DNA of 64,000 nucleotides, taken from positions 2,790,001-2,854,000 of the forward strand of contig CP001622.1 in the NCBI GenBank assembly GCA_000023185.1. Direction: 5' to 3'. The position numbers and the translations under genes were made by a program. The notes beneath the pieces were generated by a model, which saw nothing but the letters and a program-made list of their open reading frames with translations, was not told where the DNA came from and searched no databases. Of this stretch, positions 55,312 to 64,000 are shown one piece after another (position 1 is the first letter of the stretch; each line of letters starts with the position of its first letter). Origin of the DNA: Rhizobium leguminosarum bv. trifolii WSM1325. Its GTDB lineage: Bacteria > Pseudomonadota > Alphaproteobacteria > Rhizobiales > Rhizobiaceae.

Positions 55312-56466
55312 CTACTCCGCCGGCATGCCGTGCGGGACGCGGAAGAGGCTCCGGTCCTGCGCGCGTTTTTCCGGTCGATGGCGGGTCAGCGCCAGGATGA
55401 AGCCGGCGGTGACGCAGATCGCCACCATGGACGAGCCACCATAGGAAATCAGCGGCAGCGTCATGCCCTTCGCCGGCAACAGTTCGAGATTGACGCCGAT
55501 ATTGATGATCGACTGGATGCCCATCTGCAGCACCAGGCCGGCGACGGCGAAGCGGTTGAAGTCATTGCGTTCGCGATAGGCATGCGAGAGGCCGCGCAGC
55601 ACCAGCACGGTAAACAACGCGACGAGCGCCATGCAGAAGACGATGCCGAATTCCTCGGCCGCGACCGAGAAGATGAAGTCGGTATGCGCATCCGGGATGA
55701 TGCGCTTGACGATGCCTTCGCCCGGCCCTTGGCCGAACCAGCTGCCGCGGATGATCGCCTCGCGCGCGGTGTCGATCTGGAAAGTATCACCTTCGCCGGT
55801 CATGAATTTGTCTATACGCAACGCAACGTGCGGGAAGACGTAATAGGCGCTGAGCAGGCCGCCGGCGCCGCCGATGCCGAGCAGCATGATCCAGATCCAC
55901 GGCATGCCGGCCATGAAGAACATCCCGCCCCACACAGCCGTGGTCAGGATGGTCTGGCCGAGGTCCGGCTGCGCGATGAGAAGGGCTGCGACGATGCCGA
56001 ACAGGATGATGGCAAAGAGATTGCCGGGGATCTCCGGCTGGCGCGCATGTTCGGCAAACAGCCAGGCGCAGACGACGACGAAGGCGGGCTTCATGAATTC
56101 CGATGGCTGGATGGAAAGGCCGGCGATCCAGATCCAACGCCTGCCACCCTTGACCTCCTGGCCAACGAACAACACCAGCACCATCATGGCGACCGAGATG
56201 ATCAGGATCAGGATCGCGGTGCGCCGCACCTGGCGCGGCGTCAGGAACGACAGCCCGAGCATGACGCCGATCGAGGGGATCATGAAGGCGGCATGGCGCT
56301 TGACGAAGTGGAAAGGCTCGAGCCCGATGCGTTCGGCGACCGCAGGAGATGCCGCAAATGACAGCATAAAGCCGATGCCCATCAGAAAGATGAACATCGC
56401 CAGGAAGAAGCGGTCGATGGTCCAGAACCAATCGGCCAGAGGCCCACGTTCCGCGCGGCTTACCAT
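55312..56466 (-). CDS. ftsW: Peptidoglycan glycosyltransferase FtsW (SEDS family)
   Basis: 384-residue SEDS protein with about ten membrane helices that polymerises lipid II at the septum together with FtsI. Conserved blocks include GGRRWIWIAGLSIQPSEFMKPA, AQPDLGQTI and GLTLPLISYGGSS-like MTLPLISYGGSSM. The position between murD and murG marks it as FtsW rather than RodA. Spacing to murD is one base. Confidence 0.96.
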   Translation of the reverse strand: MVSRAERGPLADWFWTIDRFFLAMFIFLMGIGFMLSFAASPAVAERIGLEPFHFVKRHAAFMIPSIGVMLGLSFLTPRQVRRTAILILIISVAMMVLVLFVGQEVKGGRRWIWIAGLSIQPSEFMKPAFVVVCAWLFAEHARQPEIPGNLFAIILFGIVAALLIAQPDLGQTILTTAVWGGMFFMAGMPWIWIMLLGIGGAGGLLSAYYVFPHVALRIDKFMTGEGDTFQIDTAREAIIRGSWFGQGPGEGIVKRIIPDAHTDFIFSVAAEEFGIVFCMALVALFTVLVLRGLSHAYRERNDFNRFAVAGLVLQMGIQSIINIGVNLELLPAKGMTLPLISYGGSSMVAICVTAGFILALTRHRPEKRAQDRSLFRVPHGMPAE

Positions 56467-56467
56467 G

Positions 56468-57880
56468 TCATTTCTCTCCTGTTGCCGGACCGATCAGCAT
56501 CGCAATCCCGTCAAGCGCTGCCACGTGGCCGACGAAGGCTTCGCCCCTGACTTCGAAATTCTTATACTGGTCGAAGCTTGCGCAAGCCGGGGATAACATC
56601 ACGGCCGAAGCGGCGCTCTCGTCGCGTTCGGCATCGGCGGCCGCATGCGCGACGGCGCGCTCCAGCGTATCCGATATTTCGTAAGGAACAGCCTCGCCGA
56701 GCGTCGCGGCGAATTCCGCCGCCGCCTCGCCGATCAGATAGGCCTTGGCGATGCGCGGAAAATAGGGAGCGAGCGTCGTGATGCCGCCAGCCTTCGGCAG
56801 GCCGCCGGCGATCCAGTAGATGCGATCATAACTCGAAAGGGCCGGCGCCGCGGCATCGGCATTGGTCGCCTTGGAATCGTTGACGAAAACGACACGGCCA
56901 CGCTGCCCGACCGGCTGCATGCGGTGCTTGAGGCCGGGGAACGAGGCAAAGCCGGCGCGGATGTCATCGGCCGACACGCCGACGGCAAGGCAGGCAGCGA
57001 CGGCTGCGGCGGCGTTCTGCGCATTGTGGCTGCCGCGCAGCGTCTGGATGCCGTCGAGATCGACGAAAGGCAGCATCGCGCCGCCGGCAGCTTTGATGAG
57101 CCTGGTGCCCTCGGCATAAATCCCGTCGGCCACGACGTTGCGGCGCGAGATGCGGACCACCTTGACGCCCGCCCGCTCGACGCGGTCGGCAATCAGCGCC
57201 GAATGGCTGTCGTCGATGCCGACGATTGCAACATCGCTACCGGCGACCAGCCGTTCCTTGACATCGGCATAATGCTGCATCGTGCCGTGACGATCGAGAT
57301 GATCGGGCGTCAGGTTGAGCAGGATGCCGGCCGACGGGTCCAGCGTCGGCGCCAGATCGATCTGGTAGGAGGAGCATTCGACGACGTAATAACGCTCGGC
57401 CTTCGGCGGATCGAGCGTCAGCACGGCCGTACCGATATTGCCGCCGAGCTGCGTGTCGTAGCCGGCGGATTTCAAGATATGGGCGATCAGCGCCGTCGTG
57501 GTCGACTTGCCGTTGGTGCCGGTTATGGCGATGAAAGGGCAATCCGGCGCATGGGCGCGGCGCTCGCGTACGAAGAGCTCGACATCGCCGACGATATCGA
57601 CGCCGGCCGCGCGGGCAAGATCGACAGTCCAGTGCGGCTTCGGATGGGTGAGCGGCACGCCGGGCGACAGCACGAACAGCGCCTGCTGGCTCCAGTCGAT
57701 GCTGTGCAGGTCCTCCGTCCTGATGCCTTCGGCAGCGGCCTTGGCGACACTGTCGGGATTGTCGTCCCAGGCGGTCACCTCGACACCACCTGATACCAGC
57801 GCCCGGGCGGTGGCAAAGCCGGAGCCGCCGAGCCCGAAGAGCGCGACCTTCCTGTCCTTGAGCGTCGTGACCGGGATCAT
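56468..57880 (-). CDS. murD: UDP-N-acetylmuramoylalanine--D-glutamate ligase
   Basis: 470-residue Mur ligase. An N-terminal UDP-binding fold ([17 protein letters not shown]) precedes the ATP loop [12 protein letters not shown] (about 120-131), followed by [14 protein letters not shown] and FVNDSKATN, the last binding ADP. It is separated from mraY by 7 bp and from ftsW by one. Confidence 0.97.
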   Translation of the reverse strand: MIPVTTLKDRKVALFGLGGSGFATARALVSGGVEVTAWDDNPDSVAKAAAEGIRTEDLHSIDWSQQALFVLSPGVPLTHPKPHWTVDLARAAGVDIVGDVELFVRERRAHAPDCPFIAITGTNGKSTTTALIAHILKSAGYDTQLGGNIGTAVLTLDPPKAERYYVVECSSYQIDLAPTLDPSAGILLNLTPDHLDRHGTMQHYADVKERLVAGSDVAIVGIDDSHSALIADRVERAGVKVVRISRRNVVADGIYAEGTRLIKAAGGAMLPFVDLDGIQTLRGSHNAQNAAAAVAACLAVGVSADDIRAGFASFPGLKHRMQPVGQRGRVVFVNDSKATNADAAAPALSSYDRIYWIAGGLPKAGGITTLAPYFPRIAKAYLIGEAAAEFAATLGEAVPYEISDTLERAVAHAAADAERDESAASAVMLSPACASFDQYKNFEVRGEAFVGHVAALDGIAMLIGPATGEK

Positions 57881-57887
57881 CGCCGCC

Positions 57888-58988
57888 TCACCGGAGCTTC
57901 AGCGTCGAAAGGCCGAGCATCGCAAGGCCGACGGCAACGATCCAGAAGCGGATCACCACCTGGCTCTCGGTCCAGCCCTTCTTCTCGAAGTGATGATGGA
58001 TCGGCGCCATCAGGAAGACACGCCGGCCGGTCATCTTGAAGAAGCCGACCTGGATGATGACGGACAGCGTCTCGATGACGAAGAGGCCGCCGATGATTGC
58101 CATGACGATCTCGTGCTTGGTGGCGACGGCGACGGTGCCGATCGTGCCGCCGAGTGCCAGCGACCCCGTGTCGCCCATGAAGATGGCGGCCGGCGGCGCG
58201 TTGAACCAGAGAAAACCGAGACCAGCGCCGATGACGGCGCCAAGCACGACGGCGAGTTCGCCGGTGCCGGGCACGAAATTGATCTGCAGGTAATTCGCAA
58301 ACACCACGTTGCCGGCGAGATAGGCGATGACGCCGAAGGAGGCGGCGGCGATCATCACAGGCACGATGGCAAGCCCGTCGAGACCGTCGGTCAGGTTGAC
58401 GGCATTGCCGGCGCCGACAATGACGAAGCCGCCGAAGACGACGAACATGATGCCGATATTGATCATGAAGTCCTTGAAGAAGGGAAAGGCGATCGAGGAG
58501 CCGAAGGTCGAGCCGGCAATCCCCGAGGCAAGGGCGGTGCGCATCATGAAATAGACGGCGATGCCGGCGATGACGAATTCGATGCCGAGACGCGCCTTGC
58601 CGGAAAAGCCCATATGGCTCTGCTTCGTTACCTTAAGATAATCGTCGTAGAAACCAATCGCACCGAAGCCCAGCGTCACCAGCAGCGTCGCGACGACATA
58701 GACGTTGGAAAGATCGGCCCAGAGCAGCGATGCGCCGACGATGCCGGCGAGGATCATCAGCCCGCCCATGGTCGGCGTGCCGGCCTTCTTGAAATGCGTC
58801 TGCGGCCCGTCGGCGCGGATCGGCTGGCCCTTGCCTTGCCGGATGCGCAGCGAATTGATGATCGTCGGCCCGAACAGGAAGACGATCAGCGCTGAGGTAA
58901 AGAGAGCGGCCCCCGTGCGGAAGGTAATATATCTGAACAGATTCAGAAATTTGAAATATTCCGACAGTTCGACAAGCCAGATCAGCAT
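57888..58988 (-). CDS. mraY: Phospho-N-acetylmuramoyl-pentapeptide transferase
   Basis: 366-residue integral membrane enzyme with about ten helices that makes lipid I from UDP-MurNAc-pentapeptide and undecaprenyl phosphate. Catalytic aspartate motifs GFYDDYLK and [10 protein letters not shown], the metal-binding [12 protein letters not shown] and the His-rich [13 protein letters not shown] loop are all present. It follows murF by 22 bp. Confidence 0.97.
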   Translation of the reverse strand: MLIWLVELSEYFKFLNLFRYITFRTGAALFTSALIVFLFGPTIINSLRIRQGKGQPIRADGPQTHFKKAGTPTMGGLMILAGIVGASLLWADLSNVYVVATLLVTLGFGAIGFYDDYLKVTKQSHMGFSGKARLGIEFVIAGIAVYFMMRTALASGIAGSTFGSSIAFPFFKDFMINIGIMFVVFGGFVIVGAGNAVNLTDGLDGLAIVPVMIAAASFGVIAYLAGNVVFANYLQINFVPGTGELAVVLGAVIGAGLGFLWFNAPPAAIFMGDTGSLALGGTIGTVAVATKHEIVMAIIGGLFVIETLSVIIQVGFFKMTGRRVFLMAPIHHHFEKKGWTESQVVIRFWIVAVGLAMLGLSTLKLR

Positions 58989-59010
58989 TCAGGGCCCCTT
59001 GTTTACCCGA

Positions 59011-60444
59011 TCAAAATTCGCGTTGCGTGTCGGCAAATGGCGGGAACTTGTCAAGGAGCGCGGCGACGATCTTGCCGAAACCGATGCCCAGAGACGATTT
59101 CACCATCAACACGTCGCCTGGCGCGACCGAGTTCAATACATAGTCCGTCAATTCGCTCGTGTTCTCGCGATATTCGACATGGACGCTTTCCGGCAACGAT
59201 TCCTTGAGCGCAGCCATCTCCGCTCCGGCCAACCAGACATGTTCGATACCGGCAGCAAGCAGCGGCACGGCAAGGTCGGTATGGACCTTCTGCGCATAGT
59301 CGCCCATTTCCAGCATGTCGCCGAGCACGGCGATACGGCGTCCGCGGCCGGTCGGCTCGGAGGCCGCCAGCAGCGCGATCGCCGCGCGCATCGAGGCCGG
59401 ATTGGCATTGTAGCTCTCGTCGATCAGCGTGAAGCTGCCGCCGCCGATCGAAAGCCGGTGGCGCTTGCCCCTGCCCTTTTCCGGCTTCAGCGTCGCAAGC
59501 GCTTCGATCGCCTTCTGCATATCGGCGCCGACGATCCTGACGACGCCGAGCGCTGCGAGCGCATTCTCGGCGATATGGCGGCCCGGCGCGCCGAGCGCAA
59601 CTTCCAGCGTCTCGCCGCCGATCGTCAGCCACAGCGTCGAATTCTCGTCGGAACCATTGAATTCTGCGAGCCGGAATTCAGCCTTGGCATGCTGGCCGAA
59701 GGAATGGATATGCTCGATGCCGAGCGATTGCGCCGTGCGGTCGAGGAAATTGAACTGGTCGTTGTCGCGGTTGAGCACGACATGGCCGCCGGGTTCGAGC
59801 CCCTCGAAGATCTCGGCCTTGGCGGCGGCGATTTCCTTGATGTTCTTGAAATTGCCGAGATGCGCTGGCGCGATCGTCGTGATGATGGCGACATCGGGAC
59901 GGATCATCGCCACCAGCGGCCGAACCTCGCCGGGATGGTTCATTCCGACTTCGAAGACGCCGTAATCCGTATCCTCAGGCATGCGCGCCAGCGTCAGCGG
60001 CACGCCCCAGTGATTGTTGAAGGAGGCGACGGAGGCGTGCACCTTGCCGGAGGGAGCCAGCACATGCCGCAGCATTTCCTTCGTGGTCGTCTTGCCGACC
60101 GATCCGGTCACTGCGATGATCCGGGCCTTAGAGCGCTCGCGCGAGGCAAGGCCGAGCCTGCCAAGTGCCGCCAGCACATCTTCCACGACGATCATCGGCA
60201 CCGTCAGGCGACCCATGGCGGGAAGTCTCGCCTCGCTGACGACGAGAAGGGAAGCGCCGTTCGCCATCGCCATCGAGGCGTAGTCGTGACCGTCGACGCG
60301 GTCACCCTTGATCGCGAAGAAGGCTGCGCCTGGAGTAGTCGAGCGGCTGTCGATGGAAATGCCGGTGATGCCTTCGGGCAGCGTGCCGAAAGGGCGTCCC
60401 GCCATCGCTGCGATCATGTCTTCCGTCGTCCAGAGCCAGCTCAA
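59011..60444 (-). CDS. murF: UDP-N-acetylmuramoyl-tripeptide--D-alanyl-D-alanine ligase
   Basis: 477-residue Mur ligase that adds D-Ala-D-Ala made by Ddl. The ATP loop is [14 protein letters not shown] (about 113-126); [10 protein letters not shown] and [13 protein letters not shown] are further family motifs. Its start overlaps the murE stop by 4 bp. Confidence 0.97.
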   Translation of the reverse strand: MSWLWTTEDMIAAMAGRPFGTLPEGITGISIDSRSTTPGAAFFAIKGDRVDGHDYASMAMANGASLLVVSEARLPAMGRLTVPMIVVEDVLAALGRLGLASRERSKARIIAVTGSVGKTTTKEMLRHVLAPSGKVHASVASFNNHWGVPLTLARMPEDTDYGVFEVGMNHPGEVRPLVAMIRPDVAIITTIAPAHLGNFKNIKEIAAAKAEIFEGLEPGGHVVLNRDNDQFNFLDRTAQSLGIEHIHSFGQHAKAEFRLAEFNGSDENSTLWLTIGGETLEVALGAPGRHIAENALAALGVVRIVGADMQKAIEALATLKPEKGRGKRHRLSIGGGSFTLIDESYNANPASMRAAIALLAASEPTGRGRRIAVLGDMLEMGDYAQKVHTDLAVPLLAAGIEHVWLAGAEMAALKESLPESVHVEYRENTSELTDYVLNSVAPGDVLMVKSSLGIGFGKIVAALLDKFPPFADTQREF

Positions 60445-61901
60445 GATTTCAACTCCTCCAAAGCCCTGCGCACCTCCGCATGATCGGAGAACGGCAGGGT
60501 GACGCCGTCGATCGTCTGCCCTTCCTCATGCCCCTTGCCGGCGACAATCAGCGTATCGCCGGATCTCAGCATGCTGACCGCTTCGCGGATCGCCGAGGCG
60601 CGATCGGCGATTTCCGCGGCACAGGCCGCCGCCGCCATGATCTCCGCCCGGATCGAGGCCGGTTCCTCCGAACGCGGATTATCGTCGGTGACGATGACGA
60701 CGTCGGCAAGACGGCAGGCGATTTCGCCCATGATCGGCCGTTTGCCGCGGTCACGGTCGCCGCCGCAGCCGAAAACGACGATGACGCGGCCGGTGGTGAA
60801 GGGCCTGACAGAGCCCAGCACGTTTTCCAGCGCATCCGGCTTGTGGGCGTAGTCGACATAGGCGAGCGCGCCATCTTTTGTATGGCCGACAAGTTCGAGA
60901 CGGCCGGACGCGCCGACGAGCTTCTCGAGCGCGGCCATCGCAACCTTCGCCTCAACACCGGTCGACATGGCAAGCCCTGCTGCGACCAGCGCGTTGGCCA
61001 CCTGAAAATCGCCGGCCAGCGGAATGTCCACCTCGAAGATCTCGCCGCCGATATGGATCTCGGCCATCTGCTTGTGGCGGAAGTGCTCGACGCGCTTCAA
61101 CGAGAGGTAATCGCCCTTTCGCCCGACGGTACGAATGTCATGACCGGCATCGGTCGCGGCCTTGATCGCCTGCGCGGACCACGGATCGTCGGCAAAGATC
61201 ACCGCCGGCGATCCCTTCGGCAACAGCGTATCGAAAAGCCGCATCTTGGCGGCCATATAGGACTCGACGGTCGGATGATAATCCATATGGTCGCGGCCGA
61301 GATTGGTGAAGGCGGCGGCGGCAAGCCTGACGCCGTCGAGCCGGCACTGGTCGAGACCGTGGCTGGAAGCTTCCATCGCGGCATGTGTCACGCCTTCTCC
61401 GGCGAGTTCGGCCAGCAGCTGGTGCAGAGACACCGGATCGGGCGTCGTCAGCGAGCCATATTCGTTGCGCGTCGGCGAGACGACGCCCGTCGTGCCGATC
61501 ATCGCGGCCGTGTGGCCCGCATACGCCCAGATCTGCCGGGTGAAAGAAGCGACCGAGGTTTTGCCGGCCGTGCCGGTGACGGCGACCATGGTATCGGGCT
61601 GCTTGCCGTGGAAACGCGCGGCGGCGATGGAAAGGAAACGGCGCGGCTCCTTGACCGCAAACACGGGGATCGAAGCATCGATGGCTTGAGAGGCGATGGC
61701 GACGGCAGCGCCACGGCCGGCGGCATCCACGATGAAGCCCGCGCCGTCGGCCTTGGTGCCGGCGACCGCGACGAAGACATTGCCCGGCGCCACCTTGCGG
61801 CTATCCGAAGACAGGCCTGAAATATCAAGCAGCCCTGCCGGGCCTTCGAGCTGTGCTTCAAGTTCCGGAAACTGATCTCCGGCCAAGTCTCGCAATTTCA
61901 T
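60441..61901 (-). CDS. murE: UDP-MurNAc-L-Ala-D-Glu--meso-diaminopimelate ligase
   Basis: 486-residue Mur ligase. The ATP loop GTAGKTS lies at 110-116, and DDNPRSEEP (about residue 400) is the DNPR motif that selects meso-diaminopimelate rather than lysine, so the cell wall is of the mDAP type. The ATG at 61901 (MKLRDLAGD) is preferred to an in-frame start at 61961, which would intrude into the spacer after ftsI. A 66-bp gap separates it from ftsI. Confidence 0.96.
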   Translation of the reverse strand: MKLRDLAGDQFPELEAQLEGPAGLLDISGLSSDSRKVAPGNVFVAVAGTKADGAGFIVDAAGRGAAVAIASQAIDASIPVFAVKEPRRFLSIAAARFHGKQPDTMVAVTGTAGKTSVASFTRQIWAYAGHTAAMIGTTGVVSPTRNEYGSLTTPDPVSLHQLLAELAGEGVTHAAMEASSHGLDQCRLDGVRLAAAAFTNLGRDHMDYHPTVESYMAAKMRLFDTLLPKGSPAVIFADDPWSAQAIKAATDAGHDIRTVGRKGDYLSLKRVEHFRHKQMAEIHIGGEIFEVDIPLAGDFQVANALVAAGLAMSTGVEAKVAMAALEKLVGASGRLELVGHTKDGALAYVDYAHKPDALENVLGSVRPFTTGRVIVVFGCGGDRDRGKRPIMGEIACRLADVVIVTDDNPRSEEPASIRAEIMAAAACAAEIADRASAIREAVSMLRSGDTLIVAGKGHEEGQTIDGVTLPFSDHAEVRRALEELKS

Positions 61902-61967
61902 CGAATGCACTTTTCTCTCTTGAAGCCGGTTCACCCCTCGCGAATCGGCGTCGATATTCATTCACAC

Positions 61968-63728
61968 TCAATAAGACACCAGCAAGGCCGATCCGCCCTC
62001 CCCGAATTTCGGCTCGATGCCGAGAATGGGAGCCGCACGGCTGATGATCTCGCGGGCGATCGGACCGGCGGTGCCGGCGGAGATCGTTCCGCCATAGGCT
62101 TTCTCGCCGGTCTTCGGCTCGTCGCAGAAGGTGATCACGGCATATCTGGGATCGTTGATCGGGAATGCGGCGATGAAGGAATTGAAATTCAGGGTTGCCG
62201 AATACCGCCCGTTCACCACCTTATCTGCCGTGCCGGTCTTGCTGCCGACGCCAAAGCCCGGCACGCGGGCGACACGCCCGGAACCCTTGTAGCCGTTGAA
62301 GTCGAGCAGATAGCGGATCTCGTCGCTGGTGGTCTTCTTAATGACCTGCGTGGCGATCTCATCGGCCTGTTCGCGGGTGCGCGGCAGGAATGTCGGCTCG
62401 ATCAGCTTGCCGCCATTAACGAGAGCAGCAGCCGCCACCCCTGTCTGCAGCGCCGTCGTCGAAACGCCATGGCCGAAGGAAATCGTGATCGAATTGATCT
62501 TCTTCCAGACGCGCGGCTGGCTCGGCATCTTCACTTCGGGCAGTTCGGTCTGCATCTTCGTCAAGAGCCCGAACTTGGTCAGGTATTCCTTCTGCGCGTC
62601 GATGCCGACGATGTCGATGACGCGCGCCGTACCGATATTCGAAGAATACTGGAAAATCTCGGGAACAGTCAGCCAGCGGCGCTGCCCGTGAAAATCGTGA
62701 ATGGTGAAGCCGCCGATATAGATCGATTTGCTGGCATCGAAACTGTCGGTCATCTTCACCTTGCCGCTATCGAGCGCCATGGCCAGCGAAAAGGTCTTGA
62801 AGGTCGAGCCCATTTCGAAGGTGCCGTTGGTCATCCGGTTGAGCCAACCCTCCTTGGCGCCTTCCTGCGGATCGTTCGGATCGAAATCCGGCGCCGATGC
62901 CATCGCCAGCACTTCCCCCGTATGCACGTCGATGACCGCGGCACCAGCGCCCTTGGACTGGAAGTTGGTGACGGCATTGACGACCGCGTCCCGGACGATG
63001 TTCTGCACGCGCAGGTCGATCGAAAGGCGCACCGGCTCGAGCGGCTGGTCGCTGGTCATGCCGACGGAGGCGAGATCGGCAAGCCCCTGGTCGTCGATAA
63101 ATTTCTCCATGCCGGCGACACCGCGGTTGTCGATGTTGACGTAACCGAGGATGTGCGCGGCGGTCGCCCCGCCCGGATAGAAGCGGCGTTTCTCCGGCCG
63201 GAAACCGATACCGGGAATGCCGAGCGCCAGGATCTGGCTCTGCTGCTTCGGCGTCAGTTGCCGGCGCAGCCAGGCGAAATGCGAGGTCTTGACCGAGAGC
63301 TTCTTGTAAGTGTCCCTGACGTCGAGCTCGGGCAGCACCGTTGCAAGCTTCTCGACCGCCTCGTCGGCGTCGACGATCTTGTTCGGCTCGGCAAACAGCG
63401 AGACGGTGCGGATGTCGGTCGCCAGCACCTCGCCGTTGCGGTCGAGAATGTCGGGCCGCGAAGCCATCAGCCGGTCGGGCGGCAGAATGCTGGAGACGAC
63501 CTCCTGATCCTTCATCGCATATTCGACGAGACGACCGCCGATGACGGCGTAGACGCCCATGAAACCAAGGATCAGCAGGCCGACGCGGCTTTTTGCCTGC
63601 CCTGATTTCTTCTTTCGCGATCCCTCGATCGCCAGGCCGGCGGGGGAAGGACCGCCGAACCGGTTATAGACGCCGGCGGAGAAATGCGCCTGGCTCTTCA
63701 ATACCATGATGCGGGAAAGAAACGACAT
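61968..63728 (-). CDS. ftsI: Septal peptidoglycan transpeptidase FtsI (PBP3)
   Basis: 586-residue class B penicillin-binding protein that cross-links septal peptidoglycan. A ~48-residue cytoplasmic tail precedes one membrane helix (about 49-68), then the pedestal domain and the transpeptidase domain. Active-site motifs: S308-x-x-K311 (STFK), SSN at 362-364 and KTG at 497-499. GGAGGAATA precedes the ATG. The start overlaps the ftsL stop (TAATG), so the two are translationally coupled. Confidence 0.97.
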   Translation of the reverse strand: MSFLSRIMVLKSQAHFSAGVYNRFGGPSPAGLAIEGSRKKKSGQAKSRVGLLILGFMGVYAVIGGRLVEYAMKDQEVVSSILPPDRLMASRPDILDRNGEVLATDIRTVSLFAEPNKIVDADEAVEKLATVLPELDVRDTYKKLSVKTSHFAWLRRQLTPKQQSQILALGIPGIGFRPEKRRFYPGGATAAHILGYVNIDNRGVAGMEKFIDDQGLADLASVGMTSDQPLEPVRLSIDLRVQNIVRDAVVNAVTNFQSKGAGAAVIDVHTGEVLAMASAPDFDPNDPQEGAKEGWLNRMTNGTFEMGSTFKTFSLAMALDSGKVKMTDSFDASKSIYIGGFTIHDFHGQRRWLTVPEIFQYSSNIGTARVIDIVGIDAQKEYLTKFGLLTKMQTELPEVKMPSQPRVWKKINSITISFGHGVSTTALQTGVAAAALVNGGKLIEPTFLPRTREQADEIATQVIKKTTSDEIRYLLDFNGYKGSGRVARVPGFGVGSKTGTADKVVNGRYSATLNFNSFIAAFPINDPRYAVITFCDEPKTGEKAYGGTISAGTAGPIAREIISRAAPILGIEPKFGEGGSALLVSY

Positions 63729-64000
63729 TATTCCTCCACCGATCCGGTTTCGATCTGGTCTGCATCCTCTGCCTCGCCGCGTGGCGCAGGCATCGGAATG
63801 GGCTGCGCCTTGGCGGTGGCTTGCGCGCCCTTGGTGTCTGGTGCGCCTTTGGCGCTGGCCACGGTCGCGCCTTTGGCGCTGGCCACGGTCGCGCCTTTGG
63901 CGCTGGCCTTAGCCTCCGTCACGTCAGGCACGGGAACCTCGGATTTCAGCATCGGCAATTCCTTGGCATGCACGAGCGCCGTCGATTCCGTCGGCTGCAG
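63728..64000 (-). CDS. ftsL: Cell division protein FtsL, C-terminal part (5' end beyond window)
   Basis: About 90 C-terminal residues of a protein directly upstream of ftsI, the position of ftsL. The visible start (LQPTESTALVHAKELPML) matches the end of the FtsL coiled-coil region in Rhizobiales. The remaining tail is low-complexity and contains a tandem eight-residue repeat (ATVASAKG, twice in full with flanking partial copies). The membrane helix and N-terminus lie outside the window. Identification rests on position and the short conserved segment. Confidence 0.8.
   Translation of the reverse strand: MQPTESTALVHAKELPMLKSEVPVPDVTEAKASAKGATVASAKGATVASAKGAPDTKGAQATAKAQPIPMPAPRGEAEDADQIETGSVEE
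63838..63909. repeat. 24-bp tandem repeat in ftsL
   Basis: The unit GCGCCTTTGGCGCTGGCCAC plus GGTC occurs two full times and a partial third between about 63846 and 63909, with a diverged unit before it. It is in frame and encodes the SAKGATVA repeat. The near-identity of the copies implies recent slippage. Confidence 0.85.

Noticed and set aside
54298..56361. 687-codon plus-strand frame opposite murG and ftsW
   Set aside because: Shadow of two clear genes; composition (Arg, Asp, His, Gln-rich) is that of antisense frames throughout this window.

Overview
The window is a GC-rich chromosomal segment of an alphaproteobacterium of the Rhizobium etli/leguminosarum type. This rests on the division and cell-wall gene order, the FtsZ with a very long C-terminal linker, the Rhizobium-type flagellin, RIME-like intergenic palindromes, and an sRNA locus with the architecture of the Rhizobiales alpha-r14 family. 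Species-level assignment is inference.

Layout. 1-12.8 kb is accessory metabolism and surface functions: a truncated FAD-linked oxidase, an aldo/keto reductase divergent from a LysR regulator, an AbrB-family membrane protein convergent with an AraC regulator, a DUF2000 protein, an OmpA-like glycine-zipper lipoprotein, a solitary flagellin, and an RND efflux pump with its adaptor. 13-19.8 kb carries a class III nucleotide cyclase, the prkA-yeaH-spoVR stress operon with a candidate EcfG promoter, and a VOC-fold protein. 20-28.9 kb holds uvrD, a small membrane protein, an EF-hand protein, pncA (with a decayed copy of its 3' end about 0.9 kb downstream), a RibD/DHFR-like protein, a multi-pass membrane protein, DUF2164 and azlCD. 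29-39.2 kb holds pepP, a 57-codon gene followed by an alpha-r14-like sRNA, prmA, a SCO1/SenC copper protein, cheW, creA, an exonuclease, a GNAT acetyltransferase, ligA and a small unknown protein.

39.2-64 kb is almost entirely minus-strand envelope biogenesis. Read in the direction of transcription (right to left) it is ftsL-ftsI-murE-murF-mraY-murD-ftsW-murG-murC-murB. An interruption follows (sugar-nucleotide epimerase and MFS transporter on the plus strand, aqpZ on the minus strand), then ddl-ftsQ-ftsA-ftsZ, lpxC, and bamD-recN. These genes make lipid II (MurB-MurG, MraY, Ddl), polymerise it at the septum (FtsW, FtsI), and build and anchor the divisome (FtsL, FtsQ, FtsA, FtsZ). They sit beside lipid A synthesis (LpxC) and outer-membrane protein assembly (BamD). 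Many genes overlap by 4 bp or are separated by a few bases, which implies translational coupling.

No CRISPR array, tRNA, rRNA, prophage or intact insertion sequence was seen. The least ordinary locus is 30.94-31.40 kb: a sigma54-like promoter, a 57-codon gene, and an RNA with two hairpin loops exposing anti-Shine-Dalgarno sequences followed by a strong terminator. Other points of interest are two inverted copies of a ~139-bp mosaic palindromic element, a perfect 18-bp palindrome nested in a 37-nt inverted repeat before an epimerase gene, and a tandem repeat in the FtsL C-terminus. All functional statements come from reading motifs and context; no database search was run.
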